Shown: positions 33,212 through 41,769, numbered from the stretch's first letter. The stretch is DNA of 64,000 nt from JBGSUZ01 sp043770095 (GCA_043770095.1 JAYVIR010000081.1:129624-193623); one strand, 5' to 3'. Made by a program: numbers and translations. Notes: generated from the letters alone by a model not told the origin.

Positions 33212-35023
33212 CTAAGCCATAAACATCTTAATATCGTCTTGAACTGAACCGATGCCAGCAATGCCGAACGTTTCTACGAGTACATTGGCAACGTTTGGAG
33301 ACAAGAACGCTGGAAGTGTTGGGCCGAGGTGGATGTTTTTCACGCCTAAAGAAAGAAGGGCAAGAAGAACGATGACAGCCTTTTGCTCATACCAAGCGAT
33401 GTTGTACGCGATTGGCAATTCATTGATGTCGTTAAGTTCGAAGATTTCTTTGAGTTTAAGCGCGATAATCGCAAGTGAGTAAGAATCGTTACACTGACCT
33501 GCATCAAGCACTCTTGGAATGCCGCCGATTTCGCCTAAGTTGAGCTTATTGTATCTGTATTTCGCACAGCCAGCCGTTAAGATGATTGTATCTTTCGGAA
33601 GATTTTCTGCGAACTCAGTGTAGTAGTTTCTGTCATTCATTCTGCCATCACAACCCGCCATAACAAAGAATTTCTTAACTGCGCCAGATTTAACTGCGTC
33701 AACCACTGCGCCAGCAAGTTCAAATACTTGGTGATGTGCAAAGCCGCCAATAATTTCACCTTTTTCGATCTCAGTCGGAGAAGGCAATGTTTTTGCAAGA
33801 GCGATGATTTCTGAGAAGTCTTTCGCCTGACCGTTTTGACGATCAGCAATGTGCGTGCAACCCTCAAAACCAGCAGAACCAGTTGTGAACATTTTTGATT
33901 TATAGCTTTCTTTAGGAGGCACAATACAGTTGGTAGTCATGAGGATTGGGCCGTTAAAGCTTTCGAATTCCTCTTTTTGTTTCCACCAAGCATTGCCGTA
34001 GTTGCCTACGAATTGTGGGTATTTCTTGAATGCAGGGTAGTAGTTCGCAGGCAGCATTTCGCTGTGAGTGTAAACGTCTACGCCAGTGCCTTCCGTTTGC
34101 TTGAGAAGCTCTTCCATATCTTTAAGGTCATGACCTGAAATAAGGATCGCTGGGTTATTTTTAACGCCGATGTTAACTTTTGTGATTTCAGGATTGCCAT
34201 AAGCGCCTGTATTTGCACCATCAAGGAGTGCCATAACTTGAACGCCAAATGCGCCTGTTTTAAGCGTAAGCGCTACGAGATCATCTGCAGTAAGCGTGTT
34301 GTCAGTTGTTGCTACTAACGCTTCTTCAATGAACTTGCCAATTTCTAAATCTTCGTGGCCGAGGTTCATCGCATGTTCTGCATAAGCCGCGATGCCCTTT
34401 ACGCCGTAAATGATGAGTTCTCTGAGTGAACGCACATCTTCATGCTCTGTAGAAAGAACGCCAACCGTTGTTGATTTTGTTTCGTACTCCGCTTCAGTAA
34501 TCGCGAATGTTGCGCTGTCATGAAGGTCAGCAGGAATTTCAACGCCATTTTGAACCAAAATAGCTCTCACTTCGTCTCTTAATGCAATTGCTTCGTTGAT
34601 TTTCTTAATGAAAACCGCTTTATCAAAGTTAGCATTTGTAATGGTCATGAACAAACATTCAATGACAAAACGATCCACTCTCTTTGGAGACAATCCTTTT
34701 TCTCTTGCGATAAGATCATATGTAGAGATCCCTTTTGCAGCATATATTAATAAGTCTTGGAGATTAGCGACGTCATCCGTTTTACCACAAACACCTTTAA
34801 CTTTACAACCTACGCCACCTGCGGCTTCTTGACACTGGAAACAGAACATTGACATTTTTACATTCTCCTCTCGAGTTTTAAATTCTTTATCAGCAACTTG
34901 CTTAGTTTGAACCACTTCTGGTTTTGCTTTTATCTCTGGTTTTACTTCTAATTTTACTTCTGGTTTATATTCAACAGGTTTTTCGCCCATCACCATTCTC
35001 TTTAGCGTTTGAAATAAGCTCAT
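33212..35023 (-). CDS. hcp: Hybrid cluster protein (hydroxylamine reductase) with N-terminal extension
   Basis: A 603-residue Hcp, involved in nitric oxide and hydroxylamine detoxification. The [4Fe-4S] cluster ligands are in MFCFQCQEAAGGVGCKVKGVCG; hybrid-cluster ligands include NCIVPP, GFEGCTH, AGCDGR and AGCAKYRYN, with a late Glu. Residues 1-56 are an extra Lys/Glu/Pro-rich tail (KPEVKLEVKPEIK) not found in typical Hcp. The ATG at 35023 overlaps the previous stop as TAATG; an internal ATG at 34855, 8 nt after AGGAGA, would give a standard-length Hcp. Both may be used. Confidence 0.93.
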   Translation of the reverse strand: MSLFQTLKRMVMGEKPVEYKPEVKLEVKPEIKAKPEVVQTKQVADKEFKTREENVKMSMFCFQCQEAAGGVGCKVKGVCGKTDDVANLQDLLIYAAKGISTYDLIAREKGLSPKRVDRFVIECLFMTITNANFDKAVFIKKINEAIALRDEVRAILVQNGVEIPADLHDSATFAITEAEYETKSTTVGVLSTEHEDVRSLRELIIYGVKGIAAYAEHAMNLGHEDLEIGKFIEEALVATTDNTLTADDLVALTLKTGAFGVQVMALLDGANTGAYGNPEITKVNIGVKNNPAILISGHDLKDMEELLKQTEGTGVDVYTHSEMLPANYYPAFKKYPQFVGNYGNAWWKQKEEFESFNGPILMTTNCIVPPKESYKSKMFTTGSAGFEGCTHIADRQNGQAKDFSEIIALAKTLPSPTEIEKGEIIGGFAHHQVFELAGAVVDAVKSGAVKKFFVMAGCDGRMNDRNYYTEFAENLPKDTIILTAGCAKYRYNKLNLGEIGGIPRVLDAGQCNDSYSLAIIALKLKEIFELNDINELPIAYNIAWYEQKAVIVLLALLSLGVKNIHLGPTLPAFLSPNVANVLVETFGIAGIGSVQDDIKMFMA

Positions 35024-35853
35024 TATAGAATATCTCCATTTAATTTGATGGTCACTTCGTTATAAGGGACAATTTTTTGCGATTTCAAAATCGCACTCTT
35101 CACAGATTGGACAATTCCAGAGCAGCAAGGCACTTCCATTCTAAGAACGGTAATCGACTTGATTTCATTGATTTCAAAGAGTTCTGCTAACTTATCCGCA
35201 TACAATTGATTGTCGTCTAACTTAGGGCATCCGATGAGCACAATGCGGTCTTTCACAAAATCTCTGTGGAAGTTTGCATATGCAAATGCCGTACAATCTG
35301 CTGCGATTAATAAGTTGGCACCTTTAAAATACTCCGCTCTGGTGTTGGCTAGTTTGATTTGTATAGGCCAGTTGACGAGCTCTGAAACCTGTTCAGCCGA
35401 TGATACTGCGTCTGTTTTCGGAGTTTCAGTTTTAACCGTCTTCATCTCTTCTCTTTGTATGTTCATGGCTTTTGAACCAGGACAACCGCCGCCTTGCGCT
35501 TTCTCTGCGCCCAAAGGTTGAAGGACATGTTGGTGACCATGTGAATGACCTGCGCCATCGCCGCCGCTACAGCTGCACTGGTGAGAATCGTCTAAAGGCA
35601 TTGCCGATTGCTTAACCGCTAAAAGTTCATCGACCGCTTCCTGAGAATATTCAACCGCTTCTCTCTCAATGATTTTAATCGCATCCATCGGACAAGCCGG
35701 CAAGCAATCGCCTAACCCATCACAATAAACATCACTGATCAATTTTGCTTTTCCGCTGATCATTTGTATGGCGCCTTCGTGACACGCACTGACACATAAT
35801 CCGCAACCATTGCATTTATCTTCATTTATCTGAACAATATTTCTTTTCATCAT
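35023..35853 (-). CDS. Ferredoxin-type Fe-S protein with His/Cys-rich linker, Hcp partner
   Basis: A 276-residue protein. The N-terminal two-cluster ferredoxin domain (about 1-65) has CNGCGLCVSACHEGA and YCDGLGDCLPACPMDA. A linker (about 90-130) is rich in His, Cys and Gly (CSCSGG, GHSHGHQH, GGCPGSK). The C-terminal domain (about 160-276) has AADCTAFAY, LIGCPKLD and VPCCSGI. This protein type is often encoded next to hcp in clostridia and probably feeds electrons to it. Start ATG; the pair is translationally coupled. Confidence 0.85.
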   Translation of the reverse strand: MMKRNIVQINEDKCNGCGLCVSACHEGAIQMISGKAKLISDVYCDGLGDCLPACPMDAIKIIEREAVEYSQEAVDELLAVKQSAMPLDDSHQCSCSGGDGAGHSHGHQHVLQPLGAEKAQGGGCPGSKAMNIQREEMKTVKTETPKTDAVSSAEQVSELVNWPIQIKLANTRAEYFKGANLLIAADCTAFAYANFHRDFVKDRIVLIGCPKLDDNQLYADKLAELFEINEIKSITVLRMEVPCCSGIVQSVKSAILKSQKIVPYNEVTIKLNGDIL

Positions 35854-36031
35854 GAGCTCCTTTCACATCTTTAAGCCTATAACCCGATTATAGAAGTTTT
35901 ACCCTCTTTCGTATGTACCATAGGTTACCAATTTCAAAAAAAGTGAATTAATTTACGAGATTTTTAAAAAATATGGTATATTGAGGTTGAGAGTCATCAT
36001 CATTTCGACTTTTATTAAGGAGGCAATACCC

Positions 36032-36712
36032 ATGGATGCGCTTATGAACGCACTTACCAAATGCATACTGTTTAAAAATTTAGATGAAACACAAATTGCG
36101 TTCTTAATGAGAGCGGTTGAATATCAACTCGAAACCTATGCTAAAAGTGAAACACTTGCCATTGAAGGCGATCCTTGTGACCGCATCGGCGTGGTGATCA
36201 CAGGGAAAATTGAACTTCAAAATATTTGTCCCTCAGGCAAAGTCATGACTTTAACGCAACTGGAATCTGGCATGGTCTTTGGTGAAGCTATTTTATTCTC
36301 CGGCAAACATACCTATCCCATCACCATTACAGCCGCCGCTAAGTCGGAAGTCCTCTTCTTTAGAAAAAAAGACGTCGTGCACATGCTCAGCCACCATCCG
36401 ATGGTACTTGAAAACTATATGAGCTTATTGTCCAATCGGCTGTTTATGCTCAACAGCAAACTCAAGACCCTTTCGCTGGAGACGTTAAGACAAAAGTTAG
36501 CCGATTTTATTTTAAAAGAATACAAAATGCAAAAAAAACTCACTCTAGACATCAAGATGAACCGCAAAGAAATGTCTGAACACCTTTCGGTTCAACGGCC
36601 TTCCCTCTCAAGAGAACTGATCCATATGCAGGAAGAGGGGTATGTGGAATTTGGAAAACATACCATCACCATTTTGGATTTAGAAGCGCTAGAAGCACTT
36701 CTATTTGAATAA
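36032..36712 (+). CDS. Crp/Fnr-family transcriptional regulator, divergent from hcp
   Basis: A 226-residue regulator: cyclic-nucleotide-binding-like sensor domain (about 10-125), dimer helix, and a C-terminal HTH (about 165-205) with NRKEMSEHLSVQRPSLSRELIHM. It lacks the N-terminal Cys cluster of FNR (only Cys11, Cys49 and Cys68), so it may sense through heme or another ligand, like HcpR or Dnr-type proteins. Start set to ATG 36032 after AAGGAGG. Divergence from the hcp operon suggests it controls hcp in response to nitrosative stress. Confidence 0.85.
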   Translation: MDALMNALTKCILFKNLDETQIAFLMRAVEYQLETYAKSETLAIEGDPCDRIGVVITGKIELQNICPSGKVMTLTQLESGMVFGEAILFSGKHTYPITITAAAKSEVLFFRKKDVVHMLSHHPMVLENYMSLLSNRLFMLNSKLKTLSLETLRQKLADFILKEYKMQKKLTLDIKMNRKEMSEHLSVQRPSLSRELIHMQEEGYVEFGKHTITILDLEALEALLFE

Positions 36713-36723
36713 TCTGCTACACA

Positions 36724-36768
36724 AAAAAGACACGATGGCTTTTTAACGAGCCGTTCGTGTCTTTTTCT
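36724..36768. terminator. Bidirectional intrinsic terminator
   Basis: Stem GACACGA...TCGTGTC with inner GGCT/AGCC pairs, flanked by A and T runs. It lies between the regulator gene and the convergent glutaredoxin-like gene. Confidence 0.8.
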
Positions 36769-36792
36769 ATTTAAGTCGCATATAATTTTATC

Positions 36793-37026
36793 TTATAACC
36801 CAAGTAACTCGGACAATTTCGCTTTGTCAAAACCTTGAATCACTTCTTCGTCCACGTAAATTACAGGAACGCCCATAAAACCTTTTGCCATCAATTCTTT
36901 TCTTGCTGCTGTATCTGTAGAAACATTCTTCTCTTCGAATTCAATGTTGTTTTCATTGAGGAAGTCTTTTGCCAAATGGCAATAGCCGCAAGTGTTGCTT
37001 GTAAATACCGTTACTTTTTTACTCAT
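36793..37026 (-). CDS. Glutaredoxin-like redox protein (NrdH/YruB type)
   Basis: A 77-residue thioredoxin-fold protein with active site SNTCGYCHLAK (CxxC near the N-terminus) and the cis-Pro segment GVPVIYVDEEVIQGFD. It acts as a small cytosolic thiol-disulfide carrier. Start ATG 37026, 8 nt after GGAGG; an ATG two codons earlier is too close. It follows a HesB-like gene on the same strand at 161 bp; a shared redox or sulfur role is possible. Confidence 0.9.
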   Translation of the reverse strand: MSKKVTVFTSNTCGYCHLAKDFLNENNIEFEEKNVSTDTAARKELMAKGFMGVPVIYVDEEVIQGFDKAKLSELLGL

Positions 37027-37187
37027 ATTCATATCCTCCGCACGGCCTGTTTAGACCTCTCACAAACTAAAACAAATGACGAATGGGTACTTTTTAAAAT
37101 TTTACCCAATAACTTAAGCGATAAACCTATAGGCAATGAATTAAAAATTCGATCAACCTGCCATCGAGATTTACCCTTACTACTATT

Positions 37188-37487
37188 TTAACATCTTGAA
37201 CCGTATTTTAAAGGTCTTACGACAAATCCTTTGTTAAAAAAGTTTTTTGCAAAATCAATGTTGAAACCTTCGAACTTTTCTATATAAGAACGGTCCACTA
37301 AAATCTTCGTATCTAAAAAATCTTCGCTGTAATCATCATCTTGCTGCTCATCCAAAGCAACATTAAAAAGTGGACCCCCTCAGGAATAGCTTCTTATATA
37401 AATTCTAAAATAGCGATTAGGGTCTTTCTTTGTTTCAAGCACATTTTTAAACTCTATGGTCGCAGCTTCTGTTAAATTAAATTTCAT
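37188..37487 (-). CDS. HesB/IscA-like selenoprotein (in-frame TGA read as Sec)
   Basis: A 99-codon gene from ATG 37487 (after AAGGAGAA) to TAA 37188, interrupted only by TGA at codon 36 (37380-37382). The surrounding protein reads RIYIRSYS-U-GGPLFNVALDE, where Cys-containing HesB-like proteins have the conserved Cys of CxGP; the frame then continues intact for 63 codons to a terminal GSRC. HesB-like proteins with Sec at this position are known in bacteria. A possible SECIS hairpin follows the TGA (GUCCA paired with UGGAU). A CsoR-type operator lies 17 bp upstream. If Sec is not inserted, this would be a pseudogene. Confidence 0.65.
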
Positions 37488-37503
37488 AATAGTTCTCCTT
37501 TCA

Positions 37504-37522
37504 ACCCCCACCCATAGGGGGT
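37504..37522. promoter_or_regulatory. Predicted CsoR/CstR-family operator (second copy)
   Basis: ACCCCC-N7-GGGGGT, containing ACCCATAGGGGGT, which matches ACCCCTAGGGGGT of the reductase operon site at 18921-18933 apart from one base. Located 17 bp upstream of the HesB-like selenoprotein start. Confidence 0.6.
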
Positions 37523-37591
37523 ATCTCTTATACCTTTATCTTAGTCCATGTTTTCTTTAAAGTCAACACCATTTTTTTAATTTTAAGAATT

Positions 37592-37714
37592 TTATGCACA
37601 CTATCCACAGCTTATCCACAACTTTATTGTGATTACTCACAGATTATCCCTGCTTATTCGTGTATAATCAGTATTAGCAACCTTATTCTTAACTTTTTTC
37701 TCAAGTTATGCACA
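37592..37714. other. DnaA-box cluster upstream of recU
   Basis: TTATGCACA (37592-37600), CTATCCACA (37601-37609), TTATCCACA (37612-37620) and TTATGCACA (37706-37714), all same orientation; three match the TTATNCACA consensus fully and one differs at the first base. An AT-rich stretch precedes them and a TATAAT lies between boxes at 37663-37668. It may bind DnaA for recU control or replication timing. Confidence 0.65.
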
Positions 37715-37760
37715 GCATCGTTCACTTTCACACAGCTTACCAAATAGGAGAAACCAATTT

Positions 37761-38312
37761 ATGACCGTCTGGAAATCTCGAGGCTTAAGAGGCGATGTTC
37801 TTGAAGAACTCATTCTTATGACCAATGAATACTATAGAAACAAACGCCTCGGAAGAGTTGACAAAATCAGCGTCCCTATTAAAGTCATTGAAATTGATGG
37901 AAAGGGCATGATTACGAAAGCCTTTTTCGAAAAAAAATCCACCGTGGACTTTCAAGGCATCATTCAAGGCGTGGGCGTTGCCTTCGATGCCAAAGAAACC
38001 GCGCTCAAAAGCTTGCCCCTTCAGAACGTCCACGAACATCAAATTGAGTTTATGAGAGACATCAACGAGCAAGGCGGCTTGGCCTTTCTGATCGTCCATT
38101 TTAAATTTTGCGACGAATACTTCCTCATTCCCTATGAATGGCTCGCCAAATACGTCAAGGACGAAAAACGCCGCTCCATTCCGTATAAAGAAATGCCGCG
38201 GCAGTTTGAAATTGCAATGCCCGTGAACGGCATCCTAAATTATTTGCCCGCCCTAAACGCCTATGTCAGCGCAAAAGCGCTTTGGCGAGAAAGTGGCGAT
38301 ATCGGTCTGTAA
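37761..38312 (+). CDS. recU: Holliday junction resolvase RecU
   Basis: A 183-residue structure-specific nuclease for homologous recombination. The family N-terminus KSRGLRGDVLEELI and TNEYYRNKRLGRVDK are visible, then the catalytic core STVDFQGIIQGVGVAFDAKET (Asp, Asp, Glu, Lys), and a later HFKFCDEYFLIPYEWL. Length is usual for RecU. Start ATG after AGGAG. It is a lone gene, unlike the common recU-ponA pairing, behind a DnaA-box cluster. Confidence 0.9.
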   Translation: MTVWKSRGLRGDVLEELILMTNEYYRNKRLGRVDKISVPIKVIEIDGKGMITKAFFEKKSTVDFQGIIQGVGVAFDAKETALKSLPLQNVHEHQIEFMRDINEQGGLAFLIVHFKFCDEYFLIPYEWLAKYVKDEKRRSIPYKEMPRQFEIAMPVNGILNYLPALNAYVSAKALWRESGDIGL

Positions 38313-38347
38313 AAGAAAACGCCCTCCTATAGGAGGGCGTTTTCTTT
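38312..38347. terminator. Bidirectional intrinsic terminator
   Basis: A perfect 36-bp palindrome with arms AAAGAAAACGCCCTCCTA, serving convergent recU and rsmA. Confidence 0.92.
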
Positions 38348-39208
38348 CTAGGCATTATTGATATAATTCGCAAGGGTCGCAAATTCTTGAATATTGAGCG
38401 TTTCGCCTCTACGGCTCGGATCAATGTCGCAAGCTCTTAAAAACTCAGCCGTCTGATCCTTTGATTGACCAAATCCGCCCGCATTGAGCGCATTGTGAAG
38501 GGTTTTTCTTCTTTGTCCAAAAGCCGCTTTAACCACTTTGAAGAACAACGTCGGGTTTTCAAGCTCAACTGGCGCCTTTTCCCTGATGGTCATGCGAATC
38601 ACGATCGAATCTACATTTGGCGCTGGCATAAATACCGTTCTTGGCACCTTTGCGATGATTCTTGGCTCGCTATAATATTGAGTGGCTACCGATAAGGCAC
38701 CATATGCTTTTGTAGACGGCACTGCGGAGATGCGCTCAGCCACTTCTTTTTGAATCATCACAACAATGTCACTTACCGGAATTTGTTCCTCAAGGAACAT
38801 CATAATAATCGGCGTTGTAATGTTGTAAGGCAAATTCGCTACCACTTTTGGCTTTCTGCCTTCAAATTTTTCAGCAATGAGGGCTTTTAAATCCACTTTT
38901 AGGACGTCACCGTGAATCACTTCTACGTTGTCACATTCTTCAAGGGTTTCTTTTAAGACGGGAATCAAAGCACGGTCAATTTCAATGGCAACCACTTTGC
39001 GCGCACGCTGAGCCATTGCCATGGTAAGAACGCCAATGCCAGGGCCAATTTCGAGAACGTCGTCATCTGGTCCAATGTCTGCGCCGTCGCAAATACGGTC
39101 AATGATTTGTTCATCAATTAAAAAGTTTTGTCCTAAGCTTTTTGAAAATCTAAAGTTATACTTGTCCATAATGTATTTAATGGTCGATGGTGAAGTCAGT
39201 TTTAACAT
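38348..39208 (-). CDS. rsmA: 16S rRNA (A1518/A1519-N6) dimethyltransferase RsmA/KsgA
   Basis: A 286-residue SAM-dependent enzyme that dimethylates two adjacent adenines near the 3' end of 16S rRNA. Visible: QNFLIDEQIIDRI, VLEIGPGIGVLT (SAM loop), VVAIEIDR, and the catalytic VANLPYNITTP (NLPY). The C-terminal helical domain has AFGQRRKTLHNAL. Start ATG. It follows rnmV by 16 bp, the conserved yabE-rnmV-ksgA order. Confidence 0.97.
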   Translation of the reverse strand: MLKLTSPSTIKYIMDKYNFRFSKSLGQNFLIDEQIIDRICDGADIGPDDDVLEIGPGIGVLTMAMAQRARKVVAIEIDRALIPVLKETLEECDNVEVIHGDVLKVDLKALIAEKFEGRKPKVVANLPYNITTPIIMMFLEEQIPVSDIVVMIQKEVAERISAVPSTKAYGALSVATQYYSEPRIIAKVPRTVFMPAPNVDSIVIRMTIREKAPVELENPTLFFKVVKAAFGQRRKTLHNALNAGGFGQSKDQTAEFLRACDIDPSRRGETLNIQEFATLANYINNA

Positions 39209-39224
39209 AATTTCCTACTCTCTT

Positions 39225-39776
39225 CTATTGTAATGATAGGTTGACGGCTTCCATCGCTGTTTCAAACTCTTCACGAGAAATCCCATAGCGATTGAGCCTA
39301 ATTAAAAATTGCTTTGCATTGCCGTAGCCAATGCCTAATATTTTTCCGAGTTCATCCCTTCGAACCGCTGCTGATGGGTTTCCCTCTAAATCGTTTCGAA
39401 TCAGATCCAGTTTGATAAAAAGATCCGGCGAGGCGTCACATACCGTCTTCACTTTTTTTAAAGCTTCACAAATACTCTGAGGATTTGCATTTTCAATCCC
39501 GACATCGCCCGCTTTAGTAGCCTGATCCCTTGGCAGAAAACAATGCTTTGCCTCTGGAAATCGTTTGGTAAGCTTTTCTCTAATGCGTTCGCCCGCAAAA
39601 TCAGGGTCGGTCAAAATAATAATGCCCACGCGTTTGTAAGCCTCTTCAATTCTAGCATAGATTCGTTCATTAAGGCCAAATCCACTTGTAGAAATTAACT
39701 CTGCGTCCACCGCTTTTTTCACGGCCGCAATGTCGTCTCGCCCTTCTACCACAATGACTTCTTTTATTTTTTCCAT
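39225..39776 (-). CDS. rnmV: Ribonuclease M5 (5S rRNA maturation)
   Basis: A 183-residue Toprim nuclease that trims 5S rRNA precursors. The Toprim motifs are VVEGRDDIAAVKKA, TSGFGL and LTDPDFAGERIR; the C-terminal part (VRRDELGKILGIGYGNAKQFLIRLNRY) is the DUF4093 domain that binds its substrate. Start ATG 39776. It lies between the yabE-like gene and rsmA in a tight operon. Confidence 0.95.
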   Translation of the reverse strand: MEKIKEVIVVEGRDDIAAVKKAVDAELISTSGFGLNERIYARIEEAYKRVGIIILTDPDFAGERIREKLTKRFPEAKHCFLPRDQATKAGDVGIENANPQSICEALKKVKTVCDASPDLFIKLDLIRNDLEGNPSAAVRRDELGKILGIGYGNAKQFLIRLNRYGISREEFETAMEAVNLSLQ

Positions 39777-39789
39777 TTTAGCTCCATTT

Positions 39790-40926
39790 CTAATCTAATA
39801 TATAGACAATCACCCGGCGCCGTCCAAATTCGATGCACTCCTGATAGGTATTATAAAATAAGTCCACGCGGTATCCCTTAATGGCAGACCCTTTGTCCTC
39901 AGCAGTTGCAAAGCCATAGCTACCAGTGCCGTCTTCATTTTCGATGTATAGCTTTGTGCCGAGCGGAATCACGCTTGGGTCTACCGCTACCGTCCCGACT
40001 TTTGCCTGAGTTCCTGAAGCCGTAATCCCATAAGCCGGCATACCAGGCAATTTCCCTGTGCTTGCATAAGAAAGGTCGTAGGCCGTTGCAATCATTACAT
40101 ACGAATTTTTATAAGCGAAATTTTTGCTGCGCGTCGTCAGCACACGACCGGTAGATGCCGTCTGACTTGTCTTAACGCTCTGACTTGCCTTCACCGCTTG
40201 ACTTGTCTTAGACGCTTGACCCAGACCTGCGCTTGTAGAAGCGAGCATGCTTGCCGTCGGTTTTTTATAAGCAGGGCCGACGTACATAATCTGATTGACA
40301 GGCAAAGACACCACTTCCGTCTTTACCAGCACGCGCGAGAGTTCCTCCCCGCCAATTCTTGTAATTTCGTAAAAGGCCCTCTTAATGCCCATTTCGCCAA
40401 ATTGTTCAATCCGCCGTTCGCCTGGATCTAAATCTTTGTCCTTAACTGTGCTATTTTTAAAAGGAATCTCTTGGTCAACCGTGACCATCGTCTTTTCTTC
40501 TTTGCTCACTTCAAGAATTTCTCCCGACTTAATGACCCGATCGAGCGATACATTGAGTTTATCCTTACCGCCAAGTATCACACCTGCCCGCCTTAGAATT
40601 TCTTTAGCCGTCAAGTTGCGTTGATAAACCTCGACTTCAGAATCGCCTATACGAACTAAAATCGGCTTAAATCGCTTAATGACAACACGAAGTCCCTCGC
40701 TGAGGCGCGTCTCTTCAGAAGGATAAACTTCGTCAAGCGGCTTTAAAGCAAGGGCCTGTTCTCTAATCACACCTTTGATATTTTTGGATAAAGTTGTAAT
40801 ATTTTCCTGTCTGTCGCCATCCACTAAAACCACTTCTGTAAAAAGCAGTTGAATAATTGAGATTCCGCCAATCAATAAAGATACCATCAGTGTCAAAATG
40901 ATGATGAGTGGATGTTTCGGCTTCAT
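39790..40926 (-). CDS. YabE-like cell wall protein with DUF348, G5 and 3D domains
   Basis: A 378-residue exported protein. An N-terminal membrane anchor (about 8-30), two DUF348-like segments (VVLVDGDRQENITT and PILVRIGDSEVEVYQRNLTAKEIL), a G5 domain (about 150-225), a Ser/Thr/Gln/Lys-rich repetitive linker (about 235-265) and a C-terminal 3D domain with its Asp triad (VAVDPS, AEDKG, RVDLF). The 3D domain suggests lytic transglycosylase-type peptidoglycan cleavage, as in resuscitation-promoting-factor-like proteins. Position next to rnmV is conserved. Confidence 0.9.
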   Translation of the reverse strand: MKPKHPLIIILTLMVSLLIGGISIIQLLFTEVVLVDGDRQENITTLSKNIKGVIREQALALKPLDEVYPSEETRLSEGLRVVIKRFKPILVRIGDSEVEVYQRNLTAKEILRRAGVILGGKDKLNVSLDRVIKSGEILEVSKEEKTMVTVDQEIPFKNSTVKDKDLDPGERRIEQFGEMGIKRAFYEITRIGGEELSRVLVKTEVVSLPVNQIMYVGPAYKKPTASMLASTSAGLGQASKTSQAVKASQSVKTSQTASTGRVLTTRSKNFAYKNSYVMIATAYDLSYASTGKLPGMPAYGITASGTQAKVGTVAVDPSVIPLGTKLYIENEDGTGSYGFATAEDKGSAIKGYRVDLFYNTYQECIEFGRRRVIVYILD

Positions 40927-40992
40927 TTGATTCCCCCAAAAACGACATTTTTACTTCAGTATATCTTATAGCATACCATGTCTGCATTTAAT

Positions 40993-41760
40993 TTACTTTA
41001 TTTTAAAATATTCTTTGGCATTTTTTGTAGTCGCCTCAGCGGCCTCGGTAATATCTATACCCTTTATCTGAGCAATCTTCTCACAAATATATTTCACATA
41101 CAACGATTCATTTCTCTTTCCCCGAAAAGGTTCCGGGGTCAAGTACGGTGAATCGGTTTCGATCATCAGACGCTCTAACGGGACAGCTTCAACCACTTCA
41201 ATCAACTTCCTAGAATTTTTGAAAGTCACTGGTCCTGCAATGCTGATATAGCCGCCCAACTTCACATATTGTTTGGCAAGCTCTGCACTTCCCGAATAGC
41301 AATGCATCAAAACGCCCGTTTCAAAAACTTGTTCTTTTCTAAGCGTGTCAAACGTCTCTTGATTGGCCTCCCTGTCATGAACGATGACAGGCAATTTTAG
41401 ACGCCTTGCCAAGCGAAGTTGCTCGACAAACCAGTGGCGCTGTGTGTCTCTTGGTGAAAAATCATAATGAAAATCAAGTCCGATCTCCCCAATGGCCTGT
41501 ACTTTAGGCTTCTTCGTCAAAGCCTCGATCATCATCAGCAAACTATCATCAAGCGATGCGGCGTCGTGCGGGTGAATGCCCACCGCCGCATAGACCATCT
41601 CATATTCTTGTGCGAGATTTACAGCCCTTACCGAACTTTCAAAGTCAGCACCCGGATTCATAATGTAGTCAATGCCATTTTCTTTTGCGCGGGACAAGAC
41701 CAAATCCCTGTCCCGATCAAATTTTTCTCCATCTATATGGGCATGAGAATCAAAAAACAT
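40993..41760 (-). CDS. TatD-family metal-dependent hydrolase/DNase
   Basis: A 255-residue TIM-barrel hydrolase. Metal ligands: DSHAHID near the N-terminus, Glu in GEIGLDFHYD, His in VIVHDREA, MHCYSGS, and Asp in IETDSPYLTPEP. Start ATG 41760, 9 bp after the metG stop. The metG-tatD-yabE order is conserved in Firmicutes (YabD in B. subtilis). Confidence 0.95.
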   Translation of the reverse strand: MFFDSHAHIDGEKFDRDRDLVLSRAKENGIDYIMNPGADFESSVRAVNLAQEYEMVYAAVGIHPHDAASLDDSLLMMIEALTKKPKVQAIGEIGLDFHYDFSPRDTQRHWFVEQLRLARRLKLPVIVHDREANQETFDTLRKEQVFETGVLMHCYSGSAELAKQYVKLGGYISIAGPVTFKNSRKLIEVVEAVPLERLMIETDSPYLTPEPFRGKRNESLYVKYICEKIAQIKGIDITEAAEATTKNAKEYFKIK

Positions 41761-41769
41761 GGGTTCCTC

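Noticed and set aside
33637..33924. 95-codon minus-strand ORF inside hcp
   Set aside because: It is in another frame of a clearly conserved gene, with a Leu/Lys-biased sequence and no ribosome binding site.
37188..37487. Reading the HesB-like gene as a simple nonsense pseudogene
   Set aside because: The only stop is TGA, it falls exactly at the conserved Cys position, and the frame is intact on both sides with a good ribosome binding site; Sec is the simpler reading, though not proven.
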